A stretch of 64,000 nucleotides of DNA from Vandammella animalimorsus (GCF_002285285.1 NZ_NSJF01000001.1:682001-746000), one strand, 5' to 3'; counted from the first letter of the stretch, positions 50,391-59,289 are shown. Notes: generated by a model from the letters alone, not told the origin. A program made the numbers and translations.

Positions 50391-51692
50391 TTATGCAGCG
50401 GCTTTCTCCGCCGCTTTCAGGGCGCGCTTGAGGTCGTCGATCAGGTCATCGGCCTCCTCCAGCCCGATGGACAGGCGGATGGTGCCCTGGGCGATGCCCG
50501 CGCCGGCCAGGGCGGCATCGTCCATGCGGAAGTGGGTGGTGCTGGCCGGGTGGATGACCAGCGAGCGGCAATCGCCCACGTTGGCCAGGTGGCTGAAGAT
50601 TTTGAGCGCATCGACGAACGCCTTGCCCTGGGCGCGGCTGCCTTTGAGGTCGAAGCTGAACACCGAGGCCACGCCACGGGGCAGCAGCTTTTGCGCCAGC
50701 GCATGGCTGGGGTGGCTCTCCAGCAGCGGGTGGCCCACGCGCTCGACCATGGGGTGGCTGGCCAGGAACTGCACCACCTTTTCCGTGTTGGCGATGTGGC
50801 GCTGCATGCGCAGCGACAGGGTTTCGATGCCTTGCAGAATCGTCCAGGCGCTGTGCGGGCTGAGCGCCGCACCAAAGTCGCGCAGGCCCTCGCGGCGCGC
50901 GCGCAGCAAAAAGGCGCCGGCGGTGGCCTCCTCGCTGAAGACCATGCCGTGAAAGCCCTCGTAGGGCTGGGTCAGCTCAGGGAACAGGCCGCTGCCATCC
51001 CAATCGAAAGCGCCGCCATCGACGATCACGCCGCCCACCACGGTGCCGTGGCCGCAGAGGAATTTGGTGGCCGAGTGGTAAACCAGATCGGCCCCCAGCG
51101 CCAGCGGCTGCATCAGATACGGCGTGGTGAAGGTCGAATCCACCAGCAGCGGCAGGCGCGCGGCGCGGGCGATCTCGGCCACGGCGGGCACGTCCAACAC
51201 GTCCAGACCGGGGTTGCCCACGGTTTCGCCAAACAGCAGCCGGGTGTTGGGGCGGATGGCGGCGCGCCAGGCGTCCAGATCGCCCGGATGCACGAAGGTG
51301 GTTTCGATGCCAAAACGGCGCAGCGTGTAATTCAGCAGGTTTTGCGAGCCGCCGTAGATGGCGCTGCTGGCCACGATGTGCCCGCCCGCGCCCATCAGCG
51401 TGGCAATGGCCAGGTGCAGCGCGGCCTGGCCGCTGGCCGTGGCGATGGCGCCCGCGCCGCCTTCGAGCGCGGCCATGCGCTGCTCCAGCACTGCCGTGGT
51501 GGGGTTGCTGATGCGCGAATAGACGTGGCCGGCGCGCTCCATGTTGAACAGCGAGGCCGCGTGCTCGGAAGATTCAAAGACGAACGAGGTGCTCAGGTGC
51601 AGAGGCACGGCGCGCGCGCCAGTGCTCGCATCGGGCGCGGCGCCTGCATGCAATGCCAGGGTGTCAAAGCCGGGATCGCTGTAGCCAGCCAT
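50391..51692 (-). CDS. metY: O-acetylhomoserine aminocarboxypropyltransferase/cysteine synthase
   Basis: MetY makes homocysteine from O-acetylhomoserine and sulfide with PLP. The 433 residues have the Cys/Met-metabolism PLP family features: GYSDPGFDTLALHAG, YSRISNPTTAVLEQRMAALE, the PLP lysine in YHSATKFLCGHGTVVGG, and SIGLEEADDLIDDLKRAL. The 40-residue-longer size than MetB-type enzymes fits MetY. O-succinylhomoserine sulfhydrylase (MetZ) is the main alternative. The start region abuts a lone repeat end at about 51717. Confidence 0.9.
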   Translation of the reverse strand: MAGYSDPGFDTLALHAGAAPDASTGARAVPLHLSTSFVFESSEHAASLFNMERAGHVYSRISNPTTAVLEQRMAALEGGAGAIATASGQAALHLAIATLMGAGGHIVASSAIYGGSQNLLNYTLRRFGIETTFVHPGDLDAWRAAIRPNTRLLFGETVGNPGLDVLDVPAVAEIARAARLPLLVDSTFTTPYLMQPLALGADLVYHSATKFLCGHGTVVGGVIVDGGAFDWDGSGLFPELTQPYEGFHGMVFSEEATAGAFLLRARREGLRDFGAALSPHSAWTILQGIETLSLRMQRHIANTEKVVQFLASHPMVERVGHPLLESHPSHALAQKLLPRGVASVFSFDLKGSRAQGKAFVDALKIFSHLANVGDCRSLVIHPASTTHFRMDDAALAGAGIAQGTIRLSIGLEEADDLIDDLKRALKAAEKAAA

Positions 51693-51909
51693 GGGGTTGG
51701 TCTCCTGTTATTGGTTAAGAACCTGTTCAAAGGAAGGTTTGCGGGCAGCGCACCAGAAGCGCCCGCCAAGGGCGGTCCTTGGGCTGCGAGGGCGCTATTG
51801 TGGGCTATATTCCACGCCTGATTGGCGCAGGCCGGGCGCTTGTTGTCGCCCATGCCGCAGCTTGGCAGGCCGCAGCGCCCAGCACGACAAAACCCAGGAG
51901 ACCCCGCGC

Positions 51910-52359
51910 ATGAAAGTCAGCGATATTCTCAGAGTCAAAGGCAATACCCTGTACACCGTGCGCGCCGATGAAGCCTTGAGCGTGGCCGTCGAGACCATGG
52001 CCGAGCGCGACATCGGCTCCCTGGTAGTGGTCGAGCACGGCGAGGTGGTCGGCATTCTGACCTTCCGGGAGGTCATCCTGGCCATGGTGCAACACCGTGG
52101 CGCGCTGGACAAGGTGACGGTGCGCGCGCACATGGACGAGTCGCCCATGAGCTGCACGCAACAGACTTCACTGGACGAAGTGCGGCGCATGATGCTTGAT
52201 CGCCATGCGCGCTATATGCCGGTGATCGACAACCGCATGCTGATGGGCGTGATCAGCCTCTACGACGTGGCCAAGACCGTGGTCGACAGCCAGAACCTGG
52301 AGAACAAGCTGCTCAAGGCCTATATCCGCGATTGGCCTGAGGAGGACGCCAGCGCCTGA
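51910..52359 (+). CDS. Two-CBS-domain protein
   Basis: A 149-residue protein made of two CBS domains in tandem (about 5-65 and 75-135; IGSLVVVEHGEVVGILTFRE and ARYMPVIDNRMLMGVISLYD). Such stand-alone pairs bind adenosine nucleotides and act as energy sensors or regulators. The start follows CAGGAGACC. It ends in a strong terminator, so the following ugp genes are a separate unit. The regulated partner is unknown. Confidence 0.9.
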   Translation: MKVSDILRVKGNTLYTVRADEALSVAVETMAERDIGSLVVVEHGEVVGILTFREVILAMVQHRGALDKVTVRAHMDESPMSCTQQTSLDEVRRMMLDRHARYMPVIDNRMLMGVISLYDVAKTVVDSQNLENKLLKAYIRDWPEEDASA

Positions 52360-52414
52360 TCGACTGCATTGCCTACACGCCTTGCCCGCTGCGGCAAGCA
52401 CCTTTTGCCCCATA

Positions 52415-52443
52415 CCCGCGCCATGAGCAGCGCGGGTTTTTTT
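52415..52443 (+). terminator. Intrinsic terminator after the CBS gene
   Basis: CCCGCGC and GCGCGGG form a 7-bp stem around an 8-base loop, followed by seven T residues. A second small hairpin (CTTGCC/GGCAAG, 52381-52398) stands just upstream. Confidence 0.85.
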
Positions 52444-52462
52444 GAACGTTTGATCGCTTCGC

Positions 52463-53344
52463 ATGGAAAAACGGGTTTTGTTCCGCTCGACCTGGTTGCC
52501 CTGGGTCCTGCTGGCGCCGCAGATGGCGGTGATTCTGATCTTTTTCTTCTGGCCTGCCGGGCAGGCGCTGGTGCAGTCCTTCCAGATGGAGGACGCCTTT
52601 GGCTTCTCGCGCGAATGGGTCGGGCTGGAGAACTTCCGCCGCCTGTTCAATGATTCGAACTACCTGGCCTCGTTCCGCATCACGGCGGTGTTTTCTGTGT
52701 TGGTGGCCGTCACTGGCATCGGCCTGTCGCTGCTGCTGGCCGTTTTTGCCGACCGCATCATCAAAGGCGCACTGGTTTACAAAACAGCGCTGTTGCTGCC
52801 CTACGCCGTCGCGCCGGCCGTGGCCGGCGTGCTGTGGCTGTTCATGTTCTCGCCCAGCCTGGGGGTGGTGGCCTACCTGCTGGAGCAGGCCGGCATGCGC
52901 TGGAACCACCTGCTCAATGCCAACCACGCCATGGCGCTGATCGTCATGGCCGCAGTCTGGAAGCAAATCTCCTACAACTTCCTGTTCTTCCTGGCCGGGC
53001 TGCAGGCCATCCCCAAATCGTTGCTCGAAGCGGCCGCCATCGACGGCGCCGGCCCGCTCAAGCGTTTTCTGTCCGTGCAGTTCCCGCTGCTCTCGCCCAC
53101 CACCTTCTTCCTGTTGGTGATCAATGTGGTCTATGCCTTCTTTGACACCTTCGCCATTGTCGACGCCACCACAGAGGGCGGCCCCGGGCGCGAAACCGCC
53201 ATCCTGGTCTACAAGGTCTATTACGACGGCTTCAAGGCGCTGGACATGGGCAGCTCGGCTGCGCAATCGGTGGTGCTGATGGTCATCGTCATCGCGCTGA
53301 CCGTGATCCAGTTCCGCTACGTCGAGAAAAAAGTGCAGTACTGA
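52463..53344 (+). CDS. ugpA: sn-Glycerol-3-phosphate ABC transporter permease UgpA
   Basis: A 293-residue ABC importer permease with six helices. The start ([36 protein letters not shown]) matches UgpA, and the EAA loop is [20 protein letters not shown]. It pairs with UgpE one base downstream. The binding protein UgpB and the ATPase UgpC, normally in the same operon, are not found on either side in this window, and a terminator precedes the gene by 20 bases. Confidence 0.9.
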   Translation: MEKRVLFRSTWLPWVLLAPQMAVILIFFFWPAGQALVQSFQMEDAFGFSREWVGLENFRRLFNDSNYLASFRITAVFSVLVAVTGIGLSLLLAVFADRIIKGALVYKTALLLPYAVAPAVAGVLWLFMFSPSLGVVAYLLEQAGMRWNHLLNANHAMALIVMAAVWKQISYNFLFFLAGLQAIPKSLLEAAAIDGAGPLKRFLSVQFPLLSPTTFFLLVINVVYAFFDTFAIVDATTEGGPGRETAILVYKVYYDGFKALDMGSSAAQSVVLMVIVIALTVIQFRYVEKKVQY

Positions 53345-53345
53345 T

Positions 53346-54206
53346 ATGTTGACCATCGTTGAACGCCGCCCGATGCTGACCATCCTGGCCCATGCAGTGA
53401 TGCTGCTGGGCATTGCCGTGGTGGGCTTTCCGCTGTATCTGGCCTTCGTCGCCTCCACCCACACGGCGCAAGACATCGTGCAAGCCCCCATGCCGCTGCT
53501 GCCCGGCAGCAACTTCTGGGAAACCTACAAAACCGCCCTGCTCGGCGGCGGCGAGGGCGCAGGCTCGACCGCGCCGGTAGCGCGCATGATGTGGATCAGC
53601 TTCGTCACCGCCATGGTCATCGCCGTGGGCAAGATCGCCATCTCGCTGCTCTCGGCCTTTGCCATCGTGTATTTCCGCTTCCCGCTCAAGGGGCTGTTCT
53701 TCTGGCTGATCTTCGTCACGCTGATGCTGCCGGTGGAAGTGCGCATTGGCCCGACCTACCAGGTCATCTCCGACCTGGGCATGCTCAACAGCTACGCTGG
53801 CCTGACCATCCCGCTGATTGCCTCGGCCACGGCCACCTTCCTGTTCCGCCAGTTCTTCCTGACCGTGCCCGACGAGCTGGTCGAAGCCGCGCGCGTCGAT
53901 GGCGCCGGGCCGATGCGCTTTTTCAAGGACGTGCTGCTGCCGCTGTCCAAGACCAGCATTGCCGCGCTGTTCGTGATCCAGTTCATCTACGGTTGGAACC
54001 AATACCTCTGGCCCCTGCTGGTGACCACCTCCGAAGACATGTACCCCGTGGTCATTGGCATCAAGCGCATGATCGCTGGCGGCGATTCGGGCAACCAGTG
54101 GAACGTGGTCATGGCCACCGCCATTCTGGCCATGCTGCCGCCTGCGCTGGTGGTGGTGCTGATGCAGCGCTGGTTCGTCAAAGGCCTGGTGGACACGGAA
54201 AAATAA
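53346..54206 (+). CDS. ugpE: sn-Glycerol-3-phosphate ABC transporter permease UgpE
   Basis: A 286-residue six-helix permease of the MalG/UgpE type. It starts right after ugpA and has the EAA loop [20 protein letters not shown], with the typical [27 protein letters not shown] of UgpE. The next gene (a GST, 58 bases away) does not belong to this transporter, so the operon lacks ugpC here. Confidence 0.9.
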   Translation: MLTIVERRPMLTILAHAVMLLGIAVVGFPLYLAFVASTHTAQDIVQAPMPLLPGSNFWETYKTALLGGGEGAGSTAPVARMMWISFVTAMVIAVGKIAISLLSAFAIVYFRFPLKGLFFWLIFVTLMLPVEVRIGPTYQVISDLGMLNSYAGLTIPLIASATATFLFRQFFLTVPDELVEAARVDGAGPMRFFKDVLLPLSKTSIAALFVIQFIYGWNQYLWPLLVTTSEDMYPVVIGIKRMIAGGDSGNQWNVVMATAILAMLPPALVVVLMQRWFVKGLVDTEK

Positions 54207-54264
54207 CGCGCAAAAATAACGCGCGCCCACGGCCTTGCCGCCCCCCATTCTTGCTGGAGCCCCC

Positions 54265-54915
54265 ATGAGCACCCTGACCCTGTACTCCGCCCCTGGCACC
54301 TGCGCTCAGGCCACGCACATCGCCTTGCTCGAGGCGGGCGCGCCCTTTGAGCTGGTGCAACTGGACTTCACCCAGCAAGCCCAGCGCAGCGCTGCCTATC
54401 TGGCCCTCAACCCCAAAGGCCGCGTGCCCGCGCTGCAAACCGAGCAAGGCCTGCTGACCGAAACCCCGGCGCTGCTGGCCTACATCGCGCAGCGCTTTCC
54501 CGCCGCGCGTCTGGCGCCGCTGGGCGATGCCTTCGCCTTTGCCCGGCTGCAGGAGTTCAACAGCTACCTGGCCTCCACCGTGCACGTGGCCCACGCCCAC
54601 GGCCGACGCGGCGCGCGCTGGAGCGACGATGCCGCCGCCCACGACAGCATGCGCGCCAAGGTGCCGCAGAACATGCGCGAGGCCTTTGCCTACATCGAGG
54701 CGCACTACCTGCCAGAGGGCAGCGACTGGGCGCTGGGGCAGGACTACAGCGTGGCCGATGCCTACCTTTACACCGTCACCGGCTGGCTGCCCAGCGACGA
54801 CGTGGCCATCGAGGAATTTCCCAAAGTCGCCGCCCACTACGCGCGCATGAGCGCCCGCCCGGCCGTGCAGCAAGCCCTGGCCCAAGCCAAGGCCTGCACG
54901 CCCCGGCTGCTTTGA
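54265..54915 (+). CDS. Glutathione S-transferase family protein
   Basis: A 216-residue protein with an N-terminal thioredoxin-like domain (LTLYSAPGTCAQATHIALLE, NPKGRVPALQTEQGLLTETPALLAYIAQRF) and a helical C-terminal domain with the N-capping box ALGQDYSVADAYLYTV. The Cys of SAPGTCAQ may be the catalytic residue, as in beta-class GSTs. The target is unknown; conjugation, dehalogenation or isomerisation are possible. It precedes a fumarylacetoacetate hydrolase-type gene by 32 bases, a pairing seen in aromatic-acid pathways. Confidence 0.9.
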   Translation: MSTLTLYSAPGTCAQATHIALLEAGAPFELVQLDFTQQAQRSAAYLALNPKGRVPALQTEQGLLTETPALLAYIAQRFPAARLAPLGDAFAFARLQEFNSYLASTVHVAHAHGRRGARWSDDAAAHDSMRAKVPQNMREAFAYIEAHYLPEGSDWALGQDYSVADAYLYTVTGWLPSDDVAIEEFPKVAAHYARMSARPAVQQALAQAKACTPRLL

Positions 54916-54947
54916 GCCTTTCGTCCCTGCCCTGCCCCAAAGCCACC

Positions 54948-55646
54948 ATGAGCTTTCTCTTCCCCGCCCCGGCCACCCCCAGCGTGGCCATCCTCGGCCA
55001 GGCCGAGCGCTTTCCCGTGCACCGCATCTACTGCGTAGGCCAGAACTACGCCAAGCACGCCCAGGAGATGGGCGCCAGCGGCCGCGAGCCACCGTTCTTC
55101 TTCCTCAAGCCCGCCGATGCCATCCTCAGCGTGCCCGAAGGCGGCCTGGTGGGCCAGATGCCCTACCCCAGCCTGACCGAAGACCTGCACCACGAGGTCG
55201 AGCTGGTCGCCGCCCTGCACCGCGGCGGGAGCGACATCCCCGTGGCCCAGGCGCTGGAGCACGTCTGGGGCTACGCCGTGGGCCTGGACATGACGCGCCG
55301 CGACCTGCAGGCGCAGCAGAAAAAAGCCGGCCGCGCCTGGTCCATCGCCAAGGGCTTCGAGCACAGCGCGCCCATCGGCCCCATCGTGCCCAAGGCCCAG
55401 GTCGGCGCCATCGAGCAGGCCAGCATCGAACTGGACGTGGACGGCCAGCTGCGCCAAAGCGGCAACACCGCCGAGCTGATCTGGAGCGTGGCCGAAGTCA
55501 TCGCCACCCTCTCCAAGGCCTGGGAGCTGCAACCGGGCGACCTGATCTTCACCGGCACGCCCGCCGGCGTCGGCCCCGTGCTGCCTGGCCAGCAGATGCA
55601 GGCGCGCATCGCCGGCCTGCCCGAGCTGCGCGTGATGGTGCTTTAA
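54948..55646 (+). CDS. Fumarylacetoacetate hydrolase family protein
   Basis: A 232-residue FAH-family C-C bond hydrolase or isomerase. It has the VHRIYCVGQNYAKHAQEMG start, FFFLKPADAI, the metal-binding Glu pair in DLHHEVELVAAL, the Asp in GYAVGLDMTRRDLQ and TGTPAGVGPVLPG near the end. Members include fumarylpyruvate hydrolases and oxaloacetate tautomerases; the exact substrate is not clear. With the upstream GST it could serve a maleylpyruvate-type route, which is inference. Confidence 0.9.
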   Translation: MSFLFPAPATPSVAILGQAERFPVHRIYCVGQNYAKHAQEMGASGREPPFFFLKPADAILSVPEGGLVGQMPYPSLTEDLHHEVELVAALHRGGSDIPVAQALEHVWGYAVGLDMTRRDLQAQQKKAGRAWSIAKGFEHSAPIGPIVPKAQVGAIEQASIELDVDGQLRQSGNTAELIWSVAEVIATLSKAWELQPGDLIFTGTPAGVGPVLPGQQMQARIAGLPELRVMVL

Positions 55647-55654
55647 ATACCGCC

Positions 55655-56206
55655 ATGACGACACCGCGCCACCTGATCCGCTTCTGCCGCGCCTGCGGCC
55701 AGCCTGTAGAGCACCGCGTGCCCGACGATGGCGACACCCGGGTGCGCGCCGTCTGCCCGGCGTGCCACACCATCCACTACCTGAATCCGCTGAACGTGGT
55801 CGGCACCATCCCCGTCTGGCAGGGCAAGGTGTTGCTGTGCCTGCGCAATATCGAGCCGCGCCGTGGCAAGTGGACGCTGCCGGCCGGCTTCATGGAGCTG
55901 GACGAAACCACCGCCCAGGGCGCGGCGCGCGAAACCCGCGAGGAAGCGGGTATTGAAGTCGCGCTGGGCCCACTGTTTTCCATCATCAGCGTGCCACGCG
56001 TGGGGCAGGTACACCTGTTCTACCAGGCCAGCATGCACGGGCCCGAAGTCGCCCCCGGCCCGGAAACCCAGCAAGCGCAGCTGTTCGCCGAAGACGAAAT
56101 CCCCTGGGACGAGCTGGCCTTCCACACCACGCGCCTGACCCTGCAGCGCTTCTTCGCCGACCGCCAGGCCGGCCGCTTCAGCCTGCACGACCTGGTGATC
56201 GAATAG
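55655..56206 (+). CDS. Nudix hydrolase with N-terminal zinc ribbon
   Basis: A 183-residue Nudix protein. The N-terminal zinc-ribbon has FCRACGQPVEHR and VCPACHTIHY (four cysteines). The Nudix box GFMELDETTAQGAARETREEAG is split here as GFMELDETTAQGAARE and TREEAGIEV. Such proteins hydrolyse nucleoside diphosphate derivatives, with NAD or ADP-ribose pyrophosphatases as the nearest group. It starts nine bases after the FAH-type gene. Confidence 0.9.
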   Translation: MTTPRHLIRFCRACGQPVEHRVPDDGDTRVRAVCPACHTIHYLNPLNVVGTIPVWQGKVLLCLRNIEPRRGKWTLPAGFMELDETTAQGAARETREEAGIEVALGPLFSIISVPRVGQVHLFYQASMHGPEVAPGPETQQAQLFAEDEIPWDELAFHTTRLTLQRFFADRQAGRFSLHDLVIE

Positions 56207-56278
56207 CCCGCGCCTTGCAGCGCTCAACCGCCCGAGCCTGCAGATGCACTGGGCGCGGCGATTCGTGCAGGGCATCCA

Positions 56279-56890
56279 TCAGGCTGGCGGCTTGCCAATG
56301 CGGCGCTTGGGCGGCTGCCATTCGCGCTCGGTCATGGCCTGCACCCGCGCGCCGGCCTCGCCCATCAGCTGGGGCAAGAGCTGCGCCTCGGGCAGCAAAT
56401 GCCAGTACTTCTGCGGCATCTCCTGGCGCATCATGCGCGGGTTCAGGCGCGCGGGGTTGAAGATGTGTGCGTAATAGGTCTGCCCAGGCAGCTCGCGAAA
56501 GCGCACGAAGGCTTTCATCTTGTGCGTATCGCGGCGCACGGCCTGCGCCAGGCGCATGGCGTGATGCACATCCGGGTCGGTCACTCTGTCGAGCAACCCA
56601 CGCTCGCCCGAGGCCAGCCGCCACAGCAGCCGGTACAGCAGGGCAAAGCGCTGCGGCTCGCGGTGGCACAGCGCCTGCATGGCCAGCGCCAGGAAATTCT
56701 TGGGCACATGGGGCGCAGGCCGCTGCACAGGCGCTTGGGCCACTGCCGCAGCGGCGATCAAAGTGCGTTCATCGCCGGCCAGCCAGTCCAGCGCCTCGGG
56801 CGCAATGGCCGCGCACCAGGCCTGGCGGGCCTGGTCGCGCCAGGCCTCGAGCGACCATGGCAGCGCCACCCGTGCCTGCCAGTGGCTCAT
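56279..56890 (-). CDS. DUF4130 (TIGR03915-type) putative DNA-repair protein
   Basis: A 203-residue protein matching the DUF4130 domain that accompanies the repair-associated radical SAM protein and that is elsewhere fused to UdgX uracil-DNA glycosylases. Visible pieces are LLYRLLWRLASGERGLLDRV, VRRDTHKMKAFVRFRELPG, YYAHIFNPARLNPRMMRQEM and LLPEAQLLPQLMGEAG. The C-terminal glycosylase domain is absent. It starts by ATGA overlap with the stop of the radical SAM gene, which is broken here, so the partner is missing. Function beyond the family name is unknown. Confidence 0.85.
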   Translation of the reverse strand: MSHWQARVALPWSLEAWRDQARQAWCAAIAPEALDWLAGDERTLIAAAAVAQAPVQRPAPHVPKNFLALAMQALCHREPQRFALLYRLLWRLASGERGLLDRVTDPDVHHAMRLAQAVRRDTHKMKAFVRFRELPGQTYYAHIFNPARLNPRMMRQEMPQKYWHLLPEAQLLPQLMGEAGARVQAMTEREWQPPKRRIGKPPA

Positions 56891-58416
56891 GCGAACAAAT
56901 CCCCCTGCCGTGGCTTGGGCGTGAGCCACTGCCGCAGTGCGGCCGGATCATCGAGCTGGCGTTGCGGGTGGTGGTCGGGCAGCAGGATGAAGGGCAGCAT
57001 TTTCTTCATCGGCGCACGCAGACGTGCGATGTCGGCCAGCCGCAAGGCGCCACTGCGGCGGCTGGCGATGATGCGCTGCACATTGCGCACGCCCAGGCCA
57101 GGCACACGCAGCAGCATCTCCTTGGGCGCGCGGTTCAGATCGACCGGAAAGCGCTCGGGATGGCGCAGCGCCCAGGCCAGCTTGGGGTCGATGTCCAGAT
57201 CGAGCATGCCATCGCTGCGGGCATCGGCGATTTCCTCGACCTCGTACTGGTAAAAGCGCAGCAGCCAATCGGCCTGGTACAGGCGGTGCTCGCGCAGCAA
57301 GGGCGGAGCCTTGGCTGGCAGGCGGCGCGAGGCATCCGGGATGGGGCTGAAGGCCGAGTAATACACCCGGCGCAGGTGGTAATCGCCATACAGCCGTGCG
57401 CTGGTGCGCAGGATCTGCGCATCGTTGGCCGCATCGGCGCCCACGATCATCTGCGTGCTCTGCCCGCCGGGGGCAAAACGCGGCGCGCGCACCCCGGCCG
57501 GGCGGCCCGCCATGGCCCGCACTTTGGGCGAGCGCGCCTCGCGCGCCTCGTCGATGCGCCACTTCACGGCACCCATGGCCTCGTGGATGCCGGCATGGGT
57601 TTTCTCCGGCGCCAGCTCAGCCAAGCCAGCCTCCGTGGGCAACTCAATGTTGACGCTGAGGCGATCGGCATAGCGGCCCGCCTCGGCCAGCAACGCATCG
57701 CTGCATCCAGGGATGGTCTTGAGATGGATGTAGCCGGCAAAACGATGCTGCTCGCGCAGCCGCCGCGCCACCTCGATCATCTGCTCCATGGTGCAGGGCC
57801 TGTTCACCTTATGCAAGGAGTCGCGAAGGCATGAAAAATCGCTCCGATCAAGGCGCACGTCGCAGGGCGTATGTCGATACGCTCAAGACGGGCAACGCCG
57901 AGCGGGGGGATTTTTCATGCCTTCCCCAAGGGTTGGGGTCTGTAGGGGCCGACCACGGCGTTGGCAATCCTCGCAAGGCATCCAGCCTTGTTGCGGTTGC
58001 CGCCTTGTGCTCGGCCCCTACAGGCCCCAACGCGATCTCCTTTCATAGGGTGAACAGGCCCTAATCGCCCGAGCGGATGATGCCGCTGGAGAGAAACAGC
58101 CCTTCGATGTAGTTGCGCTTGTAGAAATCCAGCGTCAGCTTCACCAGCTCGTCGATGGCAAAACGCGCCCTGGGCACATGCTGGAAATGCGGTTGACGCA
58201 GTAGGCGCAGTCGTAGATGCAAAAATTGGTCAGCAGCAGCTTGAGCAACGACACGCAGCGCCCGTCCGGCGTGTAGCTGTGGCAGATGCCCATGCCCTCG
58301 GTGCTGCCAATGCCACCGCTTTTGGCCGAATTGCGCTTGCCTGCCCCACTGGATGCGCAGGAGGCGTCGTATTTGGCCGCATCGGCAAGGATGGCGATTT
58401 TTTTGATGGTCTCCAT
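56887..58416 (-). pseudogene. Radical SAM DNA-modification/repair protein (TIGR03916 type), doubly disrupted
   Basis: The intact family member is a single radical SAM protein. Here the N-terminal part (58141-58416) has the cluster motif CIYDCAYC and GICHSYTPDGRCVSLLKLLL. Near 58178 one base is missing in the codon after CVNRISS, so translation shifts; the next stretch FAIDELVKLTLDF continues in another frame to GIIRSGD. There a 266-bp family A repeat (57796-58061) interrupts between Asp and Tyr of the family motif DYTMEQ. The C-terminal part (to 56887) is an open frame beyond it with helix-hairpin-helix motif VPGLGVRNVQRII. No single product can be made. Confidence 0.9.
57796..58061. repeat. 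266-bp family A inverted-repeat element inside the radical SAM gene
   Basis: The ends are GGGCCTGTTCACC and GGTGAACAGGCCC (perfect 13-bp, then CTTATG/CATAGG degenerate), flanked by TA at 58062-58063 and CA at 57794-57795 (a TA with one change). Removing the element and one flank restores GATTACACCATG, Asp-Tyr-Thr-Met, as in the protein family. The length equals that of the 843-1108 copy. The interior includes a perfect-looking arm pair around 57954-58025 (GTAGGGGCCGA and TCGGCCCCTAC). Confidence 0.9.
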
Positions 58417-58428
58417 GCGGGGATGTTA

Positions 58429-58556
58429 GGACTTGTTGAAATTTAGTGTTGCGGCGGTGTTTTTGGTCAAAAAACCGTAACTGCTGCGTTTCGCCTTGCA
58501 TTTGCGACTTTTGCCTCACAAAACCGCTTCGCCAACCTCATCTCAACAACACGCTC
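58429..58556. repeat. 128-bp family B inverted-repeat element
   Basis: It runs from GGACTTGTTGAAATT to TCTCAACAACACGCTC and is flanked by TA on both sides (58427-58428 and 58557-58558). It is a reverse-orientation relative of the 40872-41009 element over its whole length. The right end (ACACGCTC-TA) is identical to ends of family A copies, which ties the two families together. It lies just upstream of the broken radical SAM gene and downstream of the flavodoxin. Confidence 0.8.
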
Positions 58557-58608
58557 TAAGCGCACGAACTGCAGCGCCGTGTGCCTCTGCGGATTTGCCC
58601 CAAGCTCC

Positions 58609-59109
58609 TCAAGCCAAACCATCCCCAAAGGCCTCACGGGCCTGCTGCAGCCAGCCCGGCGCCCAGGCGGCGGCCTGTTCTTCGGGGTCGGCCGGGTCGC
58701 TGGCGTCGAGCACCAGCAGCTGGCCGATGCGCTGCGCGCCCAGGTCCTGCAGGCGGGCATCAAACAGACGCCCGCCTGCGGCAAAGGTCTCGCCGTAAAA
58801 CTGATCGCCCAGCGCGATGACGCCATAGCGCAAGGCCCCCAGGTAGCGTGGCCGCATGTCCAGATCGGCGTACAGCGGCTGCAGGTTCTCCGGCACCTCG
58901 CCACTGCCGTGGGTGGAGGTGCACACCAGCAGCAGCCCTTGGGCGCTGATTTGCTCCAGCAGCTCGCCCGTGCATTGCGCGTCGGCCAGCAGCAGCTCGA
59001 TCTCCAGCGCCTGGCCAGGGGCGGCCGTACTGCGCAGGGCCTGCTCCACGGCCTGGGCCACGTACCAGGCCGTGTCGCTGACCGTGCCTACGAGGATGGT
59101 GAGTTTCAT
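58609..59109 (-). CDS. MioC-like flavodoxin domain protein
   Basis: A 166-residue FMN-binding flavodoxin. The phosphate loop is LVGTVSDTAWYVAQAVEQAL (residues 5-24), with the flavin-binding stretches CTSTHGSGEVPENLQPLY and LGDQFYGETFAAGGRLFDARL. It could serve as a small electron carrier; flavodoxins often replace ferredoxins under iron limitation. It diverges from the siderophore-like ArCP/NRPS genes across 180 bases, so common iron control is attractive. The start at 59109 (MKLTILVGT) is preferred to one eight codons earlier. Confidence 0.88.
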   Translation of the reverse strand: MKLTILVGTVSDTAWYVAQAVEQALRSTAAPGQALEIELLLADAQCTGELLEQISAQGLLLVCTSTHGSGEVPENLQPLYADLDMRPRYLGALRYGVIALGDQFYGETFAAGGRLFDARLQDLGAQRIGQLLVLDASDPADPEEQAAAWAPGWLQQAREAFGDGLA

Positions 59110-59195
59110 AGATCGTGTATGTGTGTCGTGCAAAGCCTGTGGATGCTGTGCGGGGCTAGGGCAGAGGCAAGCGTCTGTGCCAGTGGGCAGGCTTC

Positions 59196-59214
59196 AAGAA
59201 CGATTTTCATTCCC
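59196..59214 (+). promoter_or_regulatory. Weak Fur-box candidate
   Basis: AAGAACGATTTTCATTCCC matches the 19-bp Fur consensus in 12 of 19 positions and lies between the divergent flavodoxin and carrier-protein genes. The match is marginal, so this is only a lead. Confidence 0.3.
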
Positions 59215-59289
59215 CAGGCTCTGGCACAATCGCGGATTGTCCCTTGTTTTCGGCCTGGCAAGCGCTGCACAGGCCTTGTTACCTCTCCC

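Noticed and set aside
58061-58519. A 152-residue independent gene upstream of the broken radical SAM gene
   Set aside because: Its C-terminal part (FAIDELVKLTLDF) is the frameshifted middle of the radical SAM protein, and its N-terminal part reads through a repeat element.
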